Positions 7,901 through 16,414 of a stretch of DNA of 64,000 nt are shown here, one piece after another; positions within the stretch are counted from its first letter, which is position 1; each line of letters starts with the position of its first letter. Location of the stretch: contig NZ_JAUTAG010000001.1 in NCBI RefSeq assembly GCF_030818255.1, positions 434,001-498,000 of the forward strand. The letters are read 5' to 3'. This DNA comes from Microbacterium sp. SORGH_AS_0969 (GTDB lineage: Bacteria; Actinomycetota; Actinomycetes; Actinomycetales; Microbacteriaceae). The translations under genes were made by a program, and so were the position numbers. The notes under the pieces were generated by a model. It searched no databases, was not told where the DNA came from, and saw only the letters and a program-made list of their open reading frames with translations.

Positions 7901-9370
7901 ATGGATCTCGAGCGCAGCGCGCGAACCCTGACCGACCCCGATGCCCCCTCCTTCCATCTCTCCGCCCCGTACGGGCGGATCAACGACCCCAATGGGCTCA
8001 TCGTGGTGGATGGTGTGGCACACGCGTTCTACCAGTGGGGACCGTCGTTTCCCGATCGTGCCGGCATCGGGTGGGGACATGCCTCCTCGAGCGACCTGAT
8101 CCGGTGGACCCACCACGGCATGGCCTTCGAACCGGATGCCGACTACGACCGCGACGGCTGCTACTCGGGGTCAGCGATTGCCGCCGACACGGGTGCCGAC
8201 TTCTTGTACACCGGCAACGTCAAGCACCCCGACGGCACCCGCGAAGCCCACCAGGTGCACGTGCACACCGACGACTTCGTCACGTTCACGAAGAACGTCG
8301 ACGGCCCGGTCGTGCCCGACGCCGCCCGCCCCCCGGGGTACACGGCGCACTTCCGCGACCCGATGGTCTACGCGTGCGACGGCGGGCGCCTGCGGATGTG
8401 CATCGGCGTCCAACGAACCGACGAGACCGGTGCCGTGCTGCTGTACAGCGCCGAATCGGCGGCCGGCCCGTGGCGCTTCGACGGCGAGCTCGCGGTGGGC
8501 GGGCTCGACGCGGCATCCGCGGGGTACATGTGGGAATGCCCGAACATCTTCCGGCTGACCGACGAAGAGACGGGGATCGAACACGACGTGCTCGTGATCT
8601 GCCCCCAGGGCGCGACCGACCCCGCGATCAATCCGTTCGGCGTCGCGGACGTCTGCGGGTACGTCGTGGGCCGTCTCGACGGAACCCACCTTCGCGACAC
8701 GACCGGATTCCGGCTGCTCGACGCCGGCTTCGAGTTCTACGCGCCGCAGGTCTTCGCGGGGCGCGACACCACCCGCGATGCTCTGCTGCTGTCGTGGGCG
8801 GGCATGCCTGCCGAGGACGATCAGCCCTCGCGAGCCCACGACTGGGTGCACACGCTGTCGGCACCGAGACGCCTCACGCTGCGCGGCGGCGTGCTTCACC
8901 AGGCACCCGCCGTCGACCGCGCGGACTTCGGTGTCACGATCCCGCTGGACTCAGCCGCCCTCGAAGCGGACGAGAGCCTCGCCCTCCCCGTGCCCGGCGA
9001 TGCGCGGACGAGCTGGCTCACCCTCCGCGTGCGCATCGCGGACGGCGCGCAGGCCCGTCTGCGGATCGGACCGGACGCTGCCCCCCTCACCGTCGATCTC
9101 GACGCCGACGCCCTGACCGTCGATCGCTCGGCCACGCGCTACGTCGACGGCGGGGCTCGACGCGAGGTCGCCCTCCCCGCCCCGGCGGGCGCTGTCCGCA
9201 CCATCGACCTGCTGATCGACCGGTCGGTCGTCGAGGTGATCGTCGACGGCACGGTGGCATTCACCGCGCGGGCTTTCTTCGCGCCGGGGCCGGTCGCCGT
9301 GACGTTGAAGGCCGTCGGCGGCGGGGTGACCCTCGTCGAAGGCGAGTCGTCGGCGTTCTCCGCGCACTGA
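7901..9370 (+). CDS. Glycoside hydrolase family 32 (sucrose-6-phosphate hydrolase/fructosidase)
   Basis: This 489-residue enzyme hydrolyses beta-fructosidic bonds, most likely sucrose 6-phosphate delivered by the adjacent PTS. The three GH32 acidic residues are in place: the nucleophile in RINDPNG near residue 28, the transition-state Asp in HFRDPM, and the acid/base Glu in MWECPN. A C-terminal beta-sandwich follows (SVVEVIVDGTVAF). No signal peptide is seen, so it acts in the cytoplasm. The ATG at 7901 begins at the family start; upstream in-frame sequence back to 7625 overlaps the antisense of the neighbouring gene. It lies 118 nt before the PTS gene. Confidence 0.9.
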   Translation: MDLERSARTLTDPDAPSFHLSAPYGRINDPNGLIVVDGVAHAFYQWGPSFPDRAGIGWGHASSSDLIRWTHHGMAFEPDADYDRDGCYSGSAIAADTGADFLYTGNVKHPDGTREAHQVHVHTDDFVTFTKNVDGPVVPDAARPPGYTAHFRDPMVYACDGGRLRMCIGVQRTDETGAVLLYSAESAAGPWRFDGELAVGGLDAASAGYMWECPNIFRLTDEETGIEHDVLVICPQGATDPAINPFGVADVCGYVVGRLDGTHLRDTTGFRLLDAGFEFYAPQVFAGRDTTRDALLLSWAGMPAEDDQPSRAHDWVHTLSAPRRLTLRGGVLHQAPAVDRADFGVTIPLDSAALEADESLALPVPGDARTSWLTLRVRIADGAQARLRIGPDAAPLTVDLDADALTVDRSATRYVDGGARREVALPAPAGAVRTIDLLIDRSVVEVIVDGTVAFTARAFFAPGPVAVTLKAVGGGVTLVEGESSAFSAH

Positions 9371-9390
9371 GCGTCACATACGTCGCTCAT

Positions 9391-9420
9391 TTGGGCGGAG
9401 CCGGGTCAGCACCCTACTAT
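9391..9420 (+). promoter_or_regulatory. Probable promoter of the PTS gene
   Basis: A -35-like TTGGGC at 9391-9396 and a -10-like TACTAT at 9415-9420 are separated by 18 nt. The -10 box abuts the LacI-type operator, so a bound repressor would cover the start of transcription. Confidence 0.5.
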
Positions 9421-9435
9421 GTCAAACGTTTGACA
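9420..9435. promoter_or_regulatory. LacI-family operator
   Basis: TGTCAAACGTTTGACA is a perfect 16-bp palindrome with the central CG typical of LacI-family operators. It lies just downstream of the -10 box and 53 nt before the PTS start codon. The LacI-type gene at 11537-12514 is the obvious candidate to bind it. Confidence 0.75.
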
Positions 9436-9488
9436 GAGTGTGTCAATCGGTCCTTCCCTTCACCGCCGTCGACCTTCAGGACTTCCCG

Positions 9489-11492
9489 ATGCAGCACGAC
9501 CTCGTCGCCCGCTCCGTTCTCACCGCGCTCGGTGGACCCGAGAACATCCAGGTGGCCGCGCACTGCGCGACCCGACTGCGGATCGTGACGGTCGACAAGA
9601 CCAAGATCGATCAGGCGGCACTGGATGCCGATCCCGACGTGAAGGGCACGTTCGAGGCGGGCGGGCAGTTCCAGATCATCATCGGCCCGGGCGACGTGGA
9701 CAAGGTCTACGAGGAGCTCGTCGCGCTGTCGGGCGTGCGGGCCGCGTCGAAGGACGAGGTCAAGCAGGTCGCCGGCCAAGGCGGCAACGTCGTCGTGCGG
9801 TTCATCAAGATGCTGTCCGACATCTTCGTGCCGGTCCTCCCGGCGCTGATCGCCGGCGGCCTCCTGATGGCGCTCAACAACGTGCTGACGGCGCCGGGCT
9901 TGTTCGGCCCCGATGCGGTGACCACGACGCTGCCGTGGCTGGCCGACCCCGCCGCGCTCATCAACCTCCTGGCATCGGCCGCCTTCGCGTTCCTTCCGGT
10001 GCTCGTGGCCTTCTCCGCGGGTCAGCGGTTCGGCGCGAACCCCTACCTGTCCGCGGCCCTGGGGGCTGCGATGGTCACCCCGTCGCTGGTGAACGGTTAC
10101 TCGGTCGCGCAGGCGATCGCCGACGGAACCATGACCTACTGGAACATCCTCGGCTTCGACGTCGCACAGGCCGGGTACCAGGGCACCGTCATCCCCGTCC
10201 TCGCGGTCGTGTACCTGCTCTCGCTGTGCGAGAAGCTCCTGCGCCGTGTGCTGAAGGGGACGTTCGACTTCCTCTTCACGCCGATGATCGCGCTGCTCGT
10301 GACCGGCATGGCGACCTTCGTCGTGGTGGGTCCCGCGATGCGCTGGGTCAGCGACGCCATCACTTTCGGCCTGTCCTGGGTGTACGACAGCTTCGGCTTC
10401 GTCGGCGGTGCGCTGTTCGGACTCGCCTACTCCCCCATCGTCGTCACAGGGCTCCACCAGAGCTTCCCCGCGGTCGAGCTCAGCCTCATCGCGCAGGGCG
10501 GCTCGTTCATCTTCGTGATCGCCTCGATGTCCAACATCGCGCAGGGCGCCGCGTGCCTCGCCGTCTTCCTCTTGGTTCGCCGCGGCTCCAAGCTCCGGGC
10601 GATGGCGGGTGCCTCGAGCCTCTCGGCCCTCCTCGGCATCACCGAGCCCGCGATCTTCGGCGTCAACCTGCGCTTGCAGTTCCCCTTCTTCATCGGCATG
10701 GGTGCCGCGGCCGTCGCCGGCGGCTTCATCAGCGCTCTCGGTGTGAAGGCGATCTCCCTGGGGGCCGCGGGTCTCATCGGTTTCGTCTCGATCCAGCCCT
10801 CGTCGATCCCGCTCTTCCTCCTGTGCGCGCTGATCAGCTTCGTGCTGTCGTTCGGTGCCACCCTTGGCTACGGCCGCTGGCGCGTCGCCCGTGGGCGCTC
10901 GCTCGACCCGACCGAGGGCGTGGCACCGCTCGACGCGTCGGCGGCCGTCGACTCACCCGACACCGAGGTTGACACGGCCGCCGCCACCGGGTCCGTGGCA
11001 TCCGATCTGCCCGATGCACGCGTCGACATCGTCTCGCCCGCGCGAGGCCGGCTGATCCCGCTCTCCGAGGTGCCCGACCCGATGTTCTCGGGCGGCGTGC
11101 TCGGCGGCGGCGTGGCCGTGGTGCCGAGCGAGGGCGACGTCAGCGCCCCGGTCGCCGGCGTGCTGACCGCGGTGTTCCCGACCGGCCACGCCTACGGCAT
11201 CACGACCGACGACGGGATCGAGGTGCTGGTGCACATCGGCATCGACACCGTCAACCTGAAGGGCGAGCACTTCACTGCCCTGGTCGCCGCGGGCGAGCGC
11301 GTCGAGGTGGGCACCCCGCTGGCACGGGTCGACTGGGCGGCCGTCCGAGCCGCCGGGTACGAGATCACGACGCCGATCGTCATCACCAACTCCGACAGCT
11401 TCGAGGTCGTCGACTCCGTCGAGGCGGCGGACGTCGCCCCCGGAGACCCGATCTTCCACGTGCACCGCAGCCCCGTCGCTCCGCACGCCTGA
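9489..11492 (+). CDS. scrA: PTS EIIBCA sugar permease, sucrose/beta-glucoside type
   Basis: This 667-residue protein imports and phosphorylates a sugar, probably sucrose. Its order is EIIB, EIIC, EIIA. EIIB carries the phosphorylated cysteine near residue 26 in AAHCATRLRI. EIIC spans about residues 110-480 with about ten membrane segments and the GITEPAIFGVNLRL motif of the glucose-superfamily sucrose branch. EIIA has its phosphohistidine near residue 582 in LVHIGIDTVNLKG. I chose the ATG at 9489 because the EIIB domain begins there. The GH32 gene before it and the LacI gene after it support sucrose as substrate, but trehalose or beta-glucosides are not excluded. Confidence 0.88.
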   Translation: MQHDLVARSVLTALGGPENIQVAAHCATRLRIVTVDKTKIDQAALDADPDVKGTFEAGGQFQIIIGPGDVDKVYEELVALSGVRAASKDEVKQVAGQGGNVVVRFIKMLSDIFVPVLPALIAGGLLMALNNVLTAPGLFGPDAVTTTLPWLADPAALINLLASAAFAFLPVLVAFSAGQRFGANPYLSAALGAAMVTPSLVNGYSVAQAIADGTMTYWNILGFDVAQAGYQGTVIPVLAVVYLLSLCEKLLRRVLKGTFDFLFTPMIALLVTGMATFVVVGPAMRWVSDAITFGLSWVYDSFGFVGGALFGLAYSPIVVTGLHQSFPAVELSLIAQGGSFIFVIASMSNIAQGAACLAVFLLVRRGSKLRAMAGASSLSALLGITEPAIFGVNLRLQFPFFIGMGAAAVAGGFISALGVKAISLGAAGLIGFVSIQPSSIPLFLLCALISFVLSFGATLGYGRWRVARGRSLDPTEGVAPLDASAAVDSPDTEVDTAAATGSVASDLPDARVDIVSPARGRLIPLSEVPDPMFSGGVLGGGVAVVPSEGDVSAPVAGVLTAVFPTGHAYGITTDDGIEVLVHIGIDTVNLKGEHFTALVAAGERVEVGTPLARVDWAAVRAAGYEITTPIVITNSDSFEVVDSVEAADVAPGDPIFHVHRSPVAPHA

Positions 11493-11504
11493 TCCGACGC
11501 AGTA

Positions 11505-11531
11505 GCGCGACCCGACCCGTGCCGGTCGCGC
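11505..11531. terminator. Bidirectional hairpin between PTS and LacI genes
   Basis: An 8-bp stem GCGCGACC/GGTCGCGC has an 11-nt loop, and outer GTAGC/GCTAC bases can extend it. It sits in the 44-nt gap between two convergent stop codons. There is no T-run, which is common for GC-rich actinobacterial terminators. Confidence 0.55.
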
Positions 11532-11536
11532 CGCGG

Positions 11537-12514
11537 CTACCGCACGGTCTCGCCGCGGCGGAGCGTCACCGGCAGCACCGTCTCGGCCGGGACGTCGACG
11601 TCGGGCGACTCGATGCGCCGCATGAGCAGTTCGACGGACTCCTCCGCCAGCCGGTCCACGGGTTGCAGCACCGTGGTCAGGGTCGGAGCGAGATGTCGAA
11701 CGGCCGCCGATCCGTCGTACCCGACCACTCCGAAGTCGTCGGGAACCCGCACGCCCCGCGTGCGCGCCCATTCCACGGCCATCAGGGCGCTGACATCGTC
11801 GGTGCAGAACGCGGCGTCGTAGCCGCCCTCGTCGAGGGCGCTCTCGATGAGAGCTCGCCTCTCGTCGAGGCTCGACCCGAAGCCGTACGCCAGCAACGAT
11901 TCCGTCAGTCCGTGCGCGCCCACGACCTCGCGGTAGCCCGACCGGCGCGCCGAGCCGAGGTCGTCGCGAGGTGTGACGAAGAGAATGCGCCGGTAGCCGG
12001 CATCCACCAGCAGGTGAGTCGCGAGAGAGGCACCCGCACGGTTGTCGCTTCGGACATCCGGGATGCCGGGACCCAGTCGCCGATCGAGAGCGACGATCGG
12101 AAGCCCGGCCGTGCGGTACAAGCCGATGTCGTCATTGTGGGTGGAGGTGATGACCCCGGCGACCTGGTGCGCGAGGAGCAGTTCGAGCGACGCCGTTTCG
12201 CGCTCGACGCTGCGCAGACTGTCACAGAGGAGGGTCCGATACCCCCGATCGGCGAGGTTCGCCTCGACCGCGGCGGCGAACTCGCCGAAGAAGGGGTCGG
12301 CGACCGTCGGAACGATCAGCCCCACGACCCGCGTCCCCCGGCCGAGGAGAGAGCGGGCCACCTCGTTCGGCCGGTACCCGAGTTCGGCGATGGCCCGGTG
12401 GACATCGGCGCGGACTCTGTCGCTGAGGTAGCCGCGGTCGTTCAACACCCGCGACACCGTGGTCACCGAGACACCGGCGCGGGCCGCCACATCGGCAAGG
12501 GTCGGACGCGACAC
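11537..12514 (-). CDS. LacI-family transcriptional repressor
   Basis: This 325-residue regulator has an N-terminal helix-turn-helix (TLADVAARAGVSVTTVSRVL), hinge-helix NEVARSLLGRGTRVVG, and a periplasmic-binding-protein-like sugar domain (GLIVPTVADPFFGEF, FGVVGYDGS). It is convergent with the PTS gene. It most likely represses the PTS and perhaps the GH32 gene through the palindrome at 9420-9435, releasing on the sugar or its phosphate. The ATG at 12514 gives the usual MSRPTLADVA start. A ScrR-like role is inferred from context. Confidence 0.85.
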   Translation of the reverse strand: MSRPTLADVAARAGVSVTTVSRVLNDRGYLSDRVRADVHRAIAELGYRPNEVARSLLGRGTRVVGLIVPTVADPFFGEFAAAVEANLADRGYRTLLCDSLRSVERETASLELLLAHQVAGVITSTHNDDIGLYRTAGLPIVALDRRLGPGIPDVRSDNRAGASLATHLLVDAGYRRILFVTPRDDLGSARRSGYREVVGAHGLTESLLAYGFGSSLDERRALIESALDEGGYDAAFCTDDVSALMAVEWARTRGVRVPDDFGVVGYDGSAAVRHLAPTLTTVLQPVDRLAEESVELLMRRIESPDVDVPAETVLPVTLRRGETVR

Positions 12515-12794
12515 ATACCCTCCCCGGACGGATCAGCCCGTCGCACGGACCGGTTCTCAGTCTAAACGGCCGGGAGCAGCCCCCGTTCGGCGAAGACCTT
12601 CTTCGCCGTGGGTGTCGTGTTCCACGGCATCGCGGTGATCACCGCGGCCACCCTGGCCATGACGCTGCGCAACCGCTGACGGCGGGACCGCGCGACGGCG
12701 ACGGAGCTTCGAGGCCGGTGGATGCCGCTGCGACGCGCCGATTCACGCGCGTCGCGCGTCGTCATAGGCGCTTCTCGCAGCGAGGATGACCTCG
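12515..12794. other. Intergenic stretch with a possible membrane-protein tail remnant
   Basis: No complete gene is visible here. On the plus strand, codons ending at about 12680 read AKTFFAVGVVFHGIAVITA and close with TLRNR and a stop, which looks like the last membrane helix of a lost transporter. It has no start codon of its own. The rest shows no convincing coding signal. Confidence 0.3.
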
Positions 12795-13247
12795 ATGTTC
12801 TGGTTCCGCACGCTGCTGCACACCGCAGGACGCCTCGTGGCTACGTACCCGGGCACGGCGAAATGGATGCTGATGCACGGGCCGACCGTGACCGCCGCTC
12901 TCCCCATCCTCGAGGCGGGCACGGCTGTCCTGTCCGAGAGCGGCTTCGGAGCGCGCACCAGTTTCGCCTACGCCGCCCTCTTCAACAACGCCATGCTCAC
13001 CGTCTCGCTCAACGACGATCGCCTGCAGCACGAGGGCGACGGCCCCCGCGACCACGCGACCATGATGGACGAGTTCCGCAGGATGCCGACGGCATCCCCT
13101 CACGCCCACGATCTCGGGCGGGAGATCATCGGCCCCTTCGCCGAGGGCGGGCAGACGGCCGTGCAGACGCGGTGGGCGTACTACGACTTCGTCGTCGACA
13201 CCACGATCGCCGGACTCGACGCGAGCCTCCGCCCGACCGCCGGGTGA
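12795..13247 (+). pseudogene. TetR-type C-terminal ligand domain without its HTH
   Basis: The roughly 150-residue product reads like the second half of a TetR regulator: YPGTAKWMLMHGPTVTAALP, an amphipathic SFAYAALFNNAMLTVSL helix, and the closing YYDFVVDTTIAGLDASL helix that often ends TetR proteins. The N-terminal DNA-binding helices expected before it are absent, and the upstream 280 bp does not encode them in any frame I read. The ATG at 12795 has GCGAGG about 10 nt upstream; another ATG lies at 12786. It may be a truncated pseudogene or a free-standing ligand domain. The family call is by pattern, not by search. Confidence 0.4.
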
Positions 13248-13324
13248 GTGGGAACGCGGATGCCGTTGCACCCACGCCAGCGCGTCGACGCATGCCCCGC
13301 GCGGCTCCCACGAAAGGACGTCCT

Positions 13325-13534
13325 ATGACCATCGAACCCGGCATCTACGAGCACTTCAAGGGTCAGCGCTACGAGGTGTTCGGCACCGCGAGGCATTCCG
13401 AGACCGAGGAGGTCTTCGTCTCGTACCGCAAGCTCTACGACGATTACTCGTACTGGGTGCGTCCGGTGGAGATGTTCACGGGCGCCGTCGAGCGGGATGG
13501 GTACTCGGGGCCGAGGTTCCGCCGCATCGTGTAG
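13325..13534 (+). CDS. DUF1653 protein
   Basis: This 69-residue protein matches the whole DUF1653 pattern: PGIYEHFKGQRYEVFGTARHSET, followed by VSYRKLYDDYSYWVRPVEMF and a closing basic RFRRIV. The domain forms a small beta-barrel-like unit and has no established function. A good AAAGGA ribosome site precedes the ATG at 13325. It is a stand-alone gene in a partly decayed region. Confidence 0.85.
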   Translation: MTIEPGIYEHFKGQRYEVFGTARHSETEEVFVSYRKLYDDYSYWVRPVEMFTGAVERDGYSGPRFRRIV

Positions 13535-13605
13535 CTCTCGACTTGCCGATGGGGCGGGCGCGGAACTCGGTATGTACGCGGGGTCGTGCGACCTCTGTCG
13601 AGAGA

Positions 13606-13872
13606 TCAGCGAGCTTCGAAAGCGAGCCGTCCGGCGAGCAGAACATACGTCGCCGCGAACGTGCGGCGAAGCCACGCCATGACCTTCGGGTGCGTGATGA
13701 CCTGGTTGCGCATCGTCGCGGCGAAGACGCCGTAGAGCGCGAACACGACGAACGTCAGCGCCATGAACACGAGGCTGAGCGAGACCATGTGCCAGGTGCC
13801 GTTGGCTTCGCCCGCAGGAACGAACTGCGGGAGGAAGGCGAAGAAGAAGATCGGATCCACCTTCTGAGACAT
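13606..13872 (-). pseudogene. LysE-family transporter, C-terminal fragment
   Basis: The reading frame carries the C-terminal half of a LysE/RhtB exporter: KVDPIFFFAFLPQFVPAG followed by two or three membrane helices and the typical closing stretch LRRTFAATYVLLAGRLAF. The first two or three helices and their PGP-type motif are missing. Upstream of about 13872 the frame continues into unrelated sequence shared with the next gene. I regard it as a truncated, non-functional copy; an intact LysE gene is present at 28056. Confidence 0.7.
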
Positions 13873-13910
13873 TCGCGTGCAGCACCGCTTCACCTCCACG
13901 CCGGACGGCT

Positions 13911-14234
13911 TCACCTGCTCAGACGGCGATCCCGATCCCGGCGACGCAACACCGTAAATGTGGCCACCGCAGCCACGAACATCGAGGCCATCACCGGGAC
14001 GCCCCATTCCGCATGCACTCCGAGTCGACCAGCGTTCCGGAAGCCTTCGAAGAGAGGAAGGCCCAAGAGGTCGACAGGCATCACGACATCGCCCGCCGCG
14101 TAGCGCGCAGACTCAGCCGCAAAGAAGAACGCGGCGGTCGTCGCAGCAAGCACAAGGACTGCGGTGGCGGCCGCAATGGTCGCGACCGCGATCGTCATTG
14201 GGCCGGGGTTGCGTCTTGCGCTGACTGACGTCAT
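13911..14234 (-). CDS. Small hypothetical membrane protein
   Basis: This 107-residue protein begins MTSVSARRNPGP, has one long hydrophobic region (TIAVATIAAATAVLVLAATT), and a second near the C-terminus (WGVPVMASMFVAAVATF), ending in a very basic tail RRRDRDRRLSR. GAAAGGA lies upstream of the ATG at 14232-14234, which supports translation. I do not recognise the family. It lies next to a truncated LysE gene, so the surroundings say little about its role. Confidence 0.55.
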   Translation of the reverse strand: MTSVSARRNPGPMTIAVATIAAATAVLVLAATTAAFFFAAESARYAAGDVVMPVDLLGLPLFEGFRNAGRLGVHAEWGVPVMASMFVAAVATFTVLRRRDRDRRLSR

Positions 14235-14534
14235 TGGCTTCGTCCTTTCGGGTTTCGTGCGCACCATTGCACACCCAGAAGCACGTAGGCATGCCATTAC
14301 TCGAGAAACTTCACCCCGCACCCACCAGGCCGCCGCGCCGAGCACCGACTCGGCCGACTCATGACGTGGCGAGAGTTGGATGCGCCGACGCCCGCTCCCT
14401 CTCAGCCGCCGTGAGCAACTGATCAACCTCCCCAGAGCCCTGTCGAGCCCCGACACCCTCGGCGTAGCATTCGAGTACGCCGGGTCCTCCGCGGCATCCG
14501 GTCCCTCCGTCACAACGAGCACTCGGGAGAAGCA
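14235..14534. other. Intergenic region before the copper-storage-like gene
   Basis: No credible gene is seen in these 300 nt. It separates two divergent genes and so should contain both promoters, but I cannot single out convincing -35/-10 boxes or a clear metal-sensor palindrome. Confidence 0.4.
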
Positions 14535-14936
14535 ATGGACACGATGGCCATGATGAAGTCGATGGACATGGGCGAGATGACCATGGACACGGATGCCATG
14601 CAGGAATGCATGCAGTCCCTGAACGCGTGCGCGATGGCCGCGGCGATGTGCGCCGGCAGCGACATGATGCACGGCCCCGAGATGGCGACGTGCTGCGCCA
14701 TGTGCTCGAACATGGTCGAGATGGCTCAGGCGACGATGCACATGATGATGCGTCCGGCTGGCATGAACATGGACGTGATGAGCGCCATGATGACCGCCTG
14801 CATGACCATGGGCAAGGCCTGCGCCGCCGAGTGTCGCGCCCACGCCGACATGGACGAGATGTGCCGCTACTGCGCCATGGCCTGCGACGACATGGTCATG
14901 AAGTGCGAGGCCATGATGGCCTCGATGAGCGCGTAG
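14535..14936 (+). CDS. Cysteine- and methionine-rich copper-storage (Csp/DUF326-like) protein
   Basis: This 133-residue protein contains 13 cysteines and about 37 methionines. The cysteines lie at helical spacings: ECMQSLNACAMAAAMC, ATCCAMC, TACMTMGKACAAEC, then EMCRYCAMAC and MKC. That pattern is typical of the four-helix-bundle copper storage proteins, where cysteines line the bundle core and bind many Cu(I) ions. There is no signal peptide, so it would act in the cytosol (Csp3-like). The Met content is exceptional even for this family. Its neighbour is a convergent 85-residue gene 7 nt away, and the same pair exists as a decayed copy near 19.6-21.2 kb. Confidence 0.85.
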   Translation: MDTMAMMKSMDMGEMTMDTDAMQECMQSLNACAMAAAMCAGSDMMHGPEMATCCAMCSNMVEMAQATMHMMMRPAGMNMDVMSAMMTACMTMGKACAAECRAHADMDEMCRYCAMACDDMVMKCEAMMASMSA

Positions 14937-14943
14937 TTCCGGT

Positions 14944-15201
14944 TCAGGCGACGCGAGCGGTCGTGATGACCGTCGCCGCGTTGAGGAGTTCCGCGACCGG
15001 GTGGTAGGCCACCGGCTCCCCCGCCGCGATGTCGACCGCAGGTCCCACGACCCGCAGTTCCACCGTCGCGCCCTTCAGCAGGGCGACGGTGATCGTCGCG
15101 CCATCGGCGTCGACCACGAGACCGTCCCACCACGCGGAGGGGTTCGAGGCTGCCATGCAGCGCTGGATCGGGTGGACTGTCGACGAGATCGTGCGGGACA
15201 T
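14944..15201 (-). CDS. Hypothetical 85-residue protein paired with the Csp-like gene
   Basis: The product starts MSRTISSTVHPIQRCMAAS and is mostly predicted beta-strand (DGLVVDADGATITVALL, GATVELRVVGPAVDIAAG), with no membrane segment. I do not recognise the family; the strands resemble a small barrel fold. It ends 7 nt from the end of the Csp-like gene on the opposite strand. A recognisable decayed copy of this gene sits beside a decayed copy of the Csp-like gene at 21.07-21.23 kb, so the two genes have travelled or duplicated together. A role in copper handling is only inferred from that linkage. Confidence 0.65.
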   Translation of the reverse strand: MSRTISSTVHPIQRCMAASNPSAWWDGLVVDADGATITVALLKGATVELRVVGPAVDIAAGEPVAYHPVAELLNAATVITTARVA

Positions 15202-15301
15202 GGCTTCACCTGCCTTCGAGGGGTTTCGGTGAGATGAAGCTACGGGATGCCGTAGGGGCGGGCGATCTGGGACGTAGTGGGACGTAACACCTCAGGTTCA
15301 G

Positions 15302-15907
15302 CTACAGACCGGGTTCTTCGATGTCCCCCGTCGAAGCTCTCGAGGAAGCCAACACGGCCGAGACCGCATCGGCGAATCGAGGTGCCCCGCCGCGCGCGAG
15401 CCGTTCCAGCAGTTCGTCTTTCGTGACCGGGGGTCTGCCCATCGCGCGCGCCTGATCTTCGATGAGCTGCACGGTCACGGTCACGCTGAGATCGAACTGC
15501 GACAGCAGGAAATCGTCGAGCCGCACGGCTTCCAGTCCGAGCGGCGCGAGCGCCGTCGTGGGAAAGTCGCGCACGTTCTCCGTCACGATGACATCTGCCC
15601 TCCCACGGATCGCGGCCGCGAGAACACGGCGGTCATTCGGGTCGGGCAGTTCGAGCCCCTCGACGAGCGGCTCCCATCCCGATACGCGCGCGTCTTCGAA
15701 CGCCTCGTTCATGCTCCGAAACCGGCTGTAGAACCGGCCGGGATCGATGTCCGGATGGATCTCGCACAGAGCTCGCAGAACCTCCTCCTCAACCGCCTCC
15801 GACCAGAGCGGCCGAAAGGCTCCGCAATCAGCCATACGCAGAGGAGTGTCGCAAGGAGCGATGGGCACGAGAACGCAAGCATCAAGGAATGCCGTGAAAT
15901 GAGTCAC
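15302..15907 (-). CDS. PIN-domain toxin
   Basis: This 201-residue protein has the PIN fold pattern: an early Asp in TAFLDACVLVPIA, a Glu in WSEAVEEEV, then DPNDRRVLAAAIRGRADVIVT and NVRDFP near the third and fourth acidic positions. PIN proteins are Mg-dependent ribonucleases, usually toxins of VapBC-like modules. It starts with GTG at 15905-15907, 3 nt after the stop of the upstream HTH gene, the normal antitoxin-first order. The extended C-terminus (about 60 residues beyond the core) is typical of the PIN_3 subgroup. Confidence 0.8.
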   Translation of the reverse strand: MTHFTAFLDACVLVPIAPCDTPLRMADCGAFRPLWSEAVEEEVLRALCEIHPDIDPGRFYSRFRSMNEAFEDARVSGWEPLVEGLELPDPNDRRVLAAAIRGRADVIVTENVRDFPTTALAPLGLEAVRLDDFLLSQFDLSVTVTVQLIEDQARAMGRPPVTKDELLERLARGGAPRFADAVSAVLASSRASTGDIEEPGL

Positions 15908-15910
15908 TGG

Positions 15911-16414
15911 TCACTGCCTTCGTGCGCGCCGCAGTGCCTCTGCGTAGTCCGTCGCACTGGCTTCATAGAGGCCGTCGTCGTTCGCCTGACGGGTCATCTC
16001 GTCTAGACGGCTCCGCCGTTCCTCTCGCTTACGGTCGCGATACGCGAGAACGTCGTGAAGCCTCAGCCTGCGATGCCGGGACTCGCCGAGCCGCTCGAAC
16101 GGAAGCTCGTGTTCGTCCAAGAGCCGCACCAGTGTGTTGCGACTGATCCCAAGGAGCGTCGCCGCCTGCTGGGTCGTGAGCTGGCGATCGATCGGCTCCA
16201 GGCTGACAGACGCACCCCGTTCCATCGCAGCGACAACACGCTTGAGCGCTTCGTACACAGGAAGCGGAAGAGGAACCTGCTCTCCGTCCGGGCCGACCAG
16301 CACGGCCGGAGCAGAATGCTGCTCCAAGAAGTTGGCCAGCCTCATCATCTCGTCGAGGTCATGCGGTGGCTCGACGACCTGTGCGTGACGGGACGAACGC
16401 GCATGCTCAGACAT
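15911..16414 (-). CDS. Excisionase-type HTH antitoxin
   Basis: This 167-residue protein has a central MerR/excisionase-like helix-turn-helix (LTTQQAATLLGISRNTLVRLL) followed by LPFERLGESRHRRLRLHDVLAYRD. This is the standard arrangement of antitoxins that partner PIN_3 toxins. I chose the ATG at 16412-16414 (MSEHARSS); an upstream frame to 16459 has no added conservation. It is separated from the PIN gene by 3 nt. It is expected to bind both the toxin and the operon promoter, giving autoregulation. Confidence 0.8.
   Translation of the reverse strand: MSEHARSSRHAQVVEPPHDLDEMMRLANFLEQHSAPAVLVGPDGEQVPLPLPVYEALKRVVAAMERGASVSLEPIDRQLTTQQAATLLGISRNTLVRLLDEHELPFERLGESRHRRLRLHDVLAYRDRKREERRSRLDEMTRQANDDGLYEASATDYAEALRRARRQ

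Noticed and set aside
12562..12765. Minus-strand 67-codon frame
   Set aside because: Arg/Ser-rich, no ribosome site, no conserved pattern; it is antisense to the possible membrane-tail remnant.
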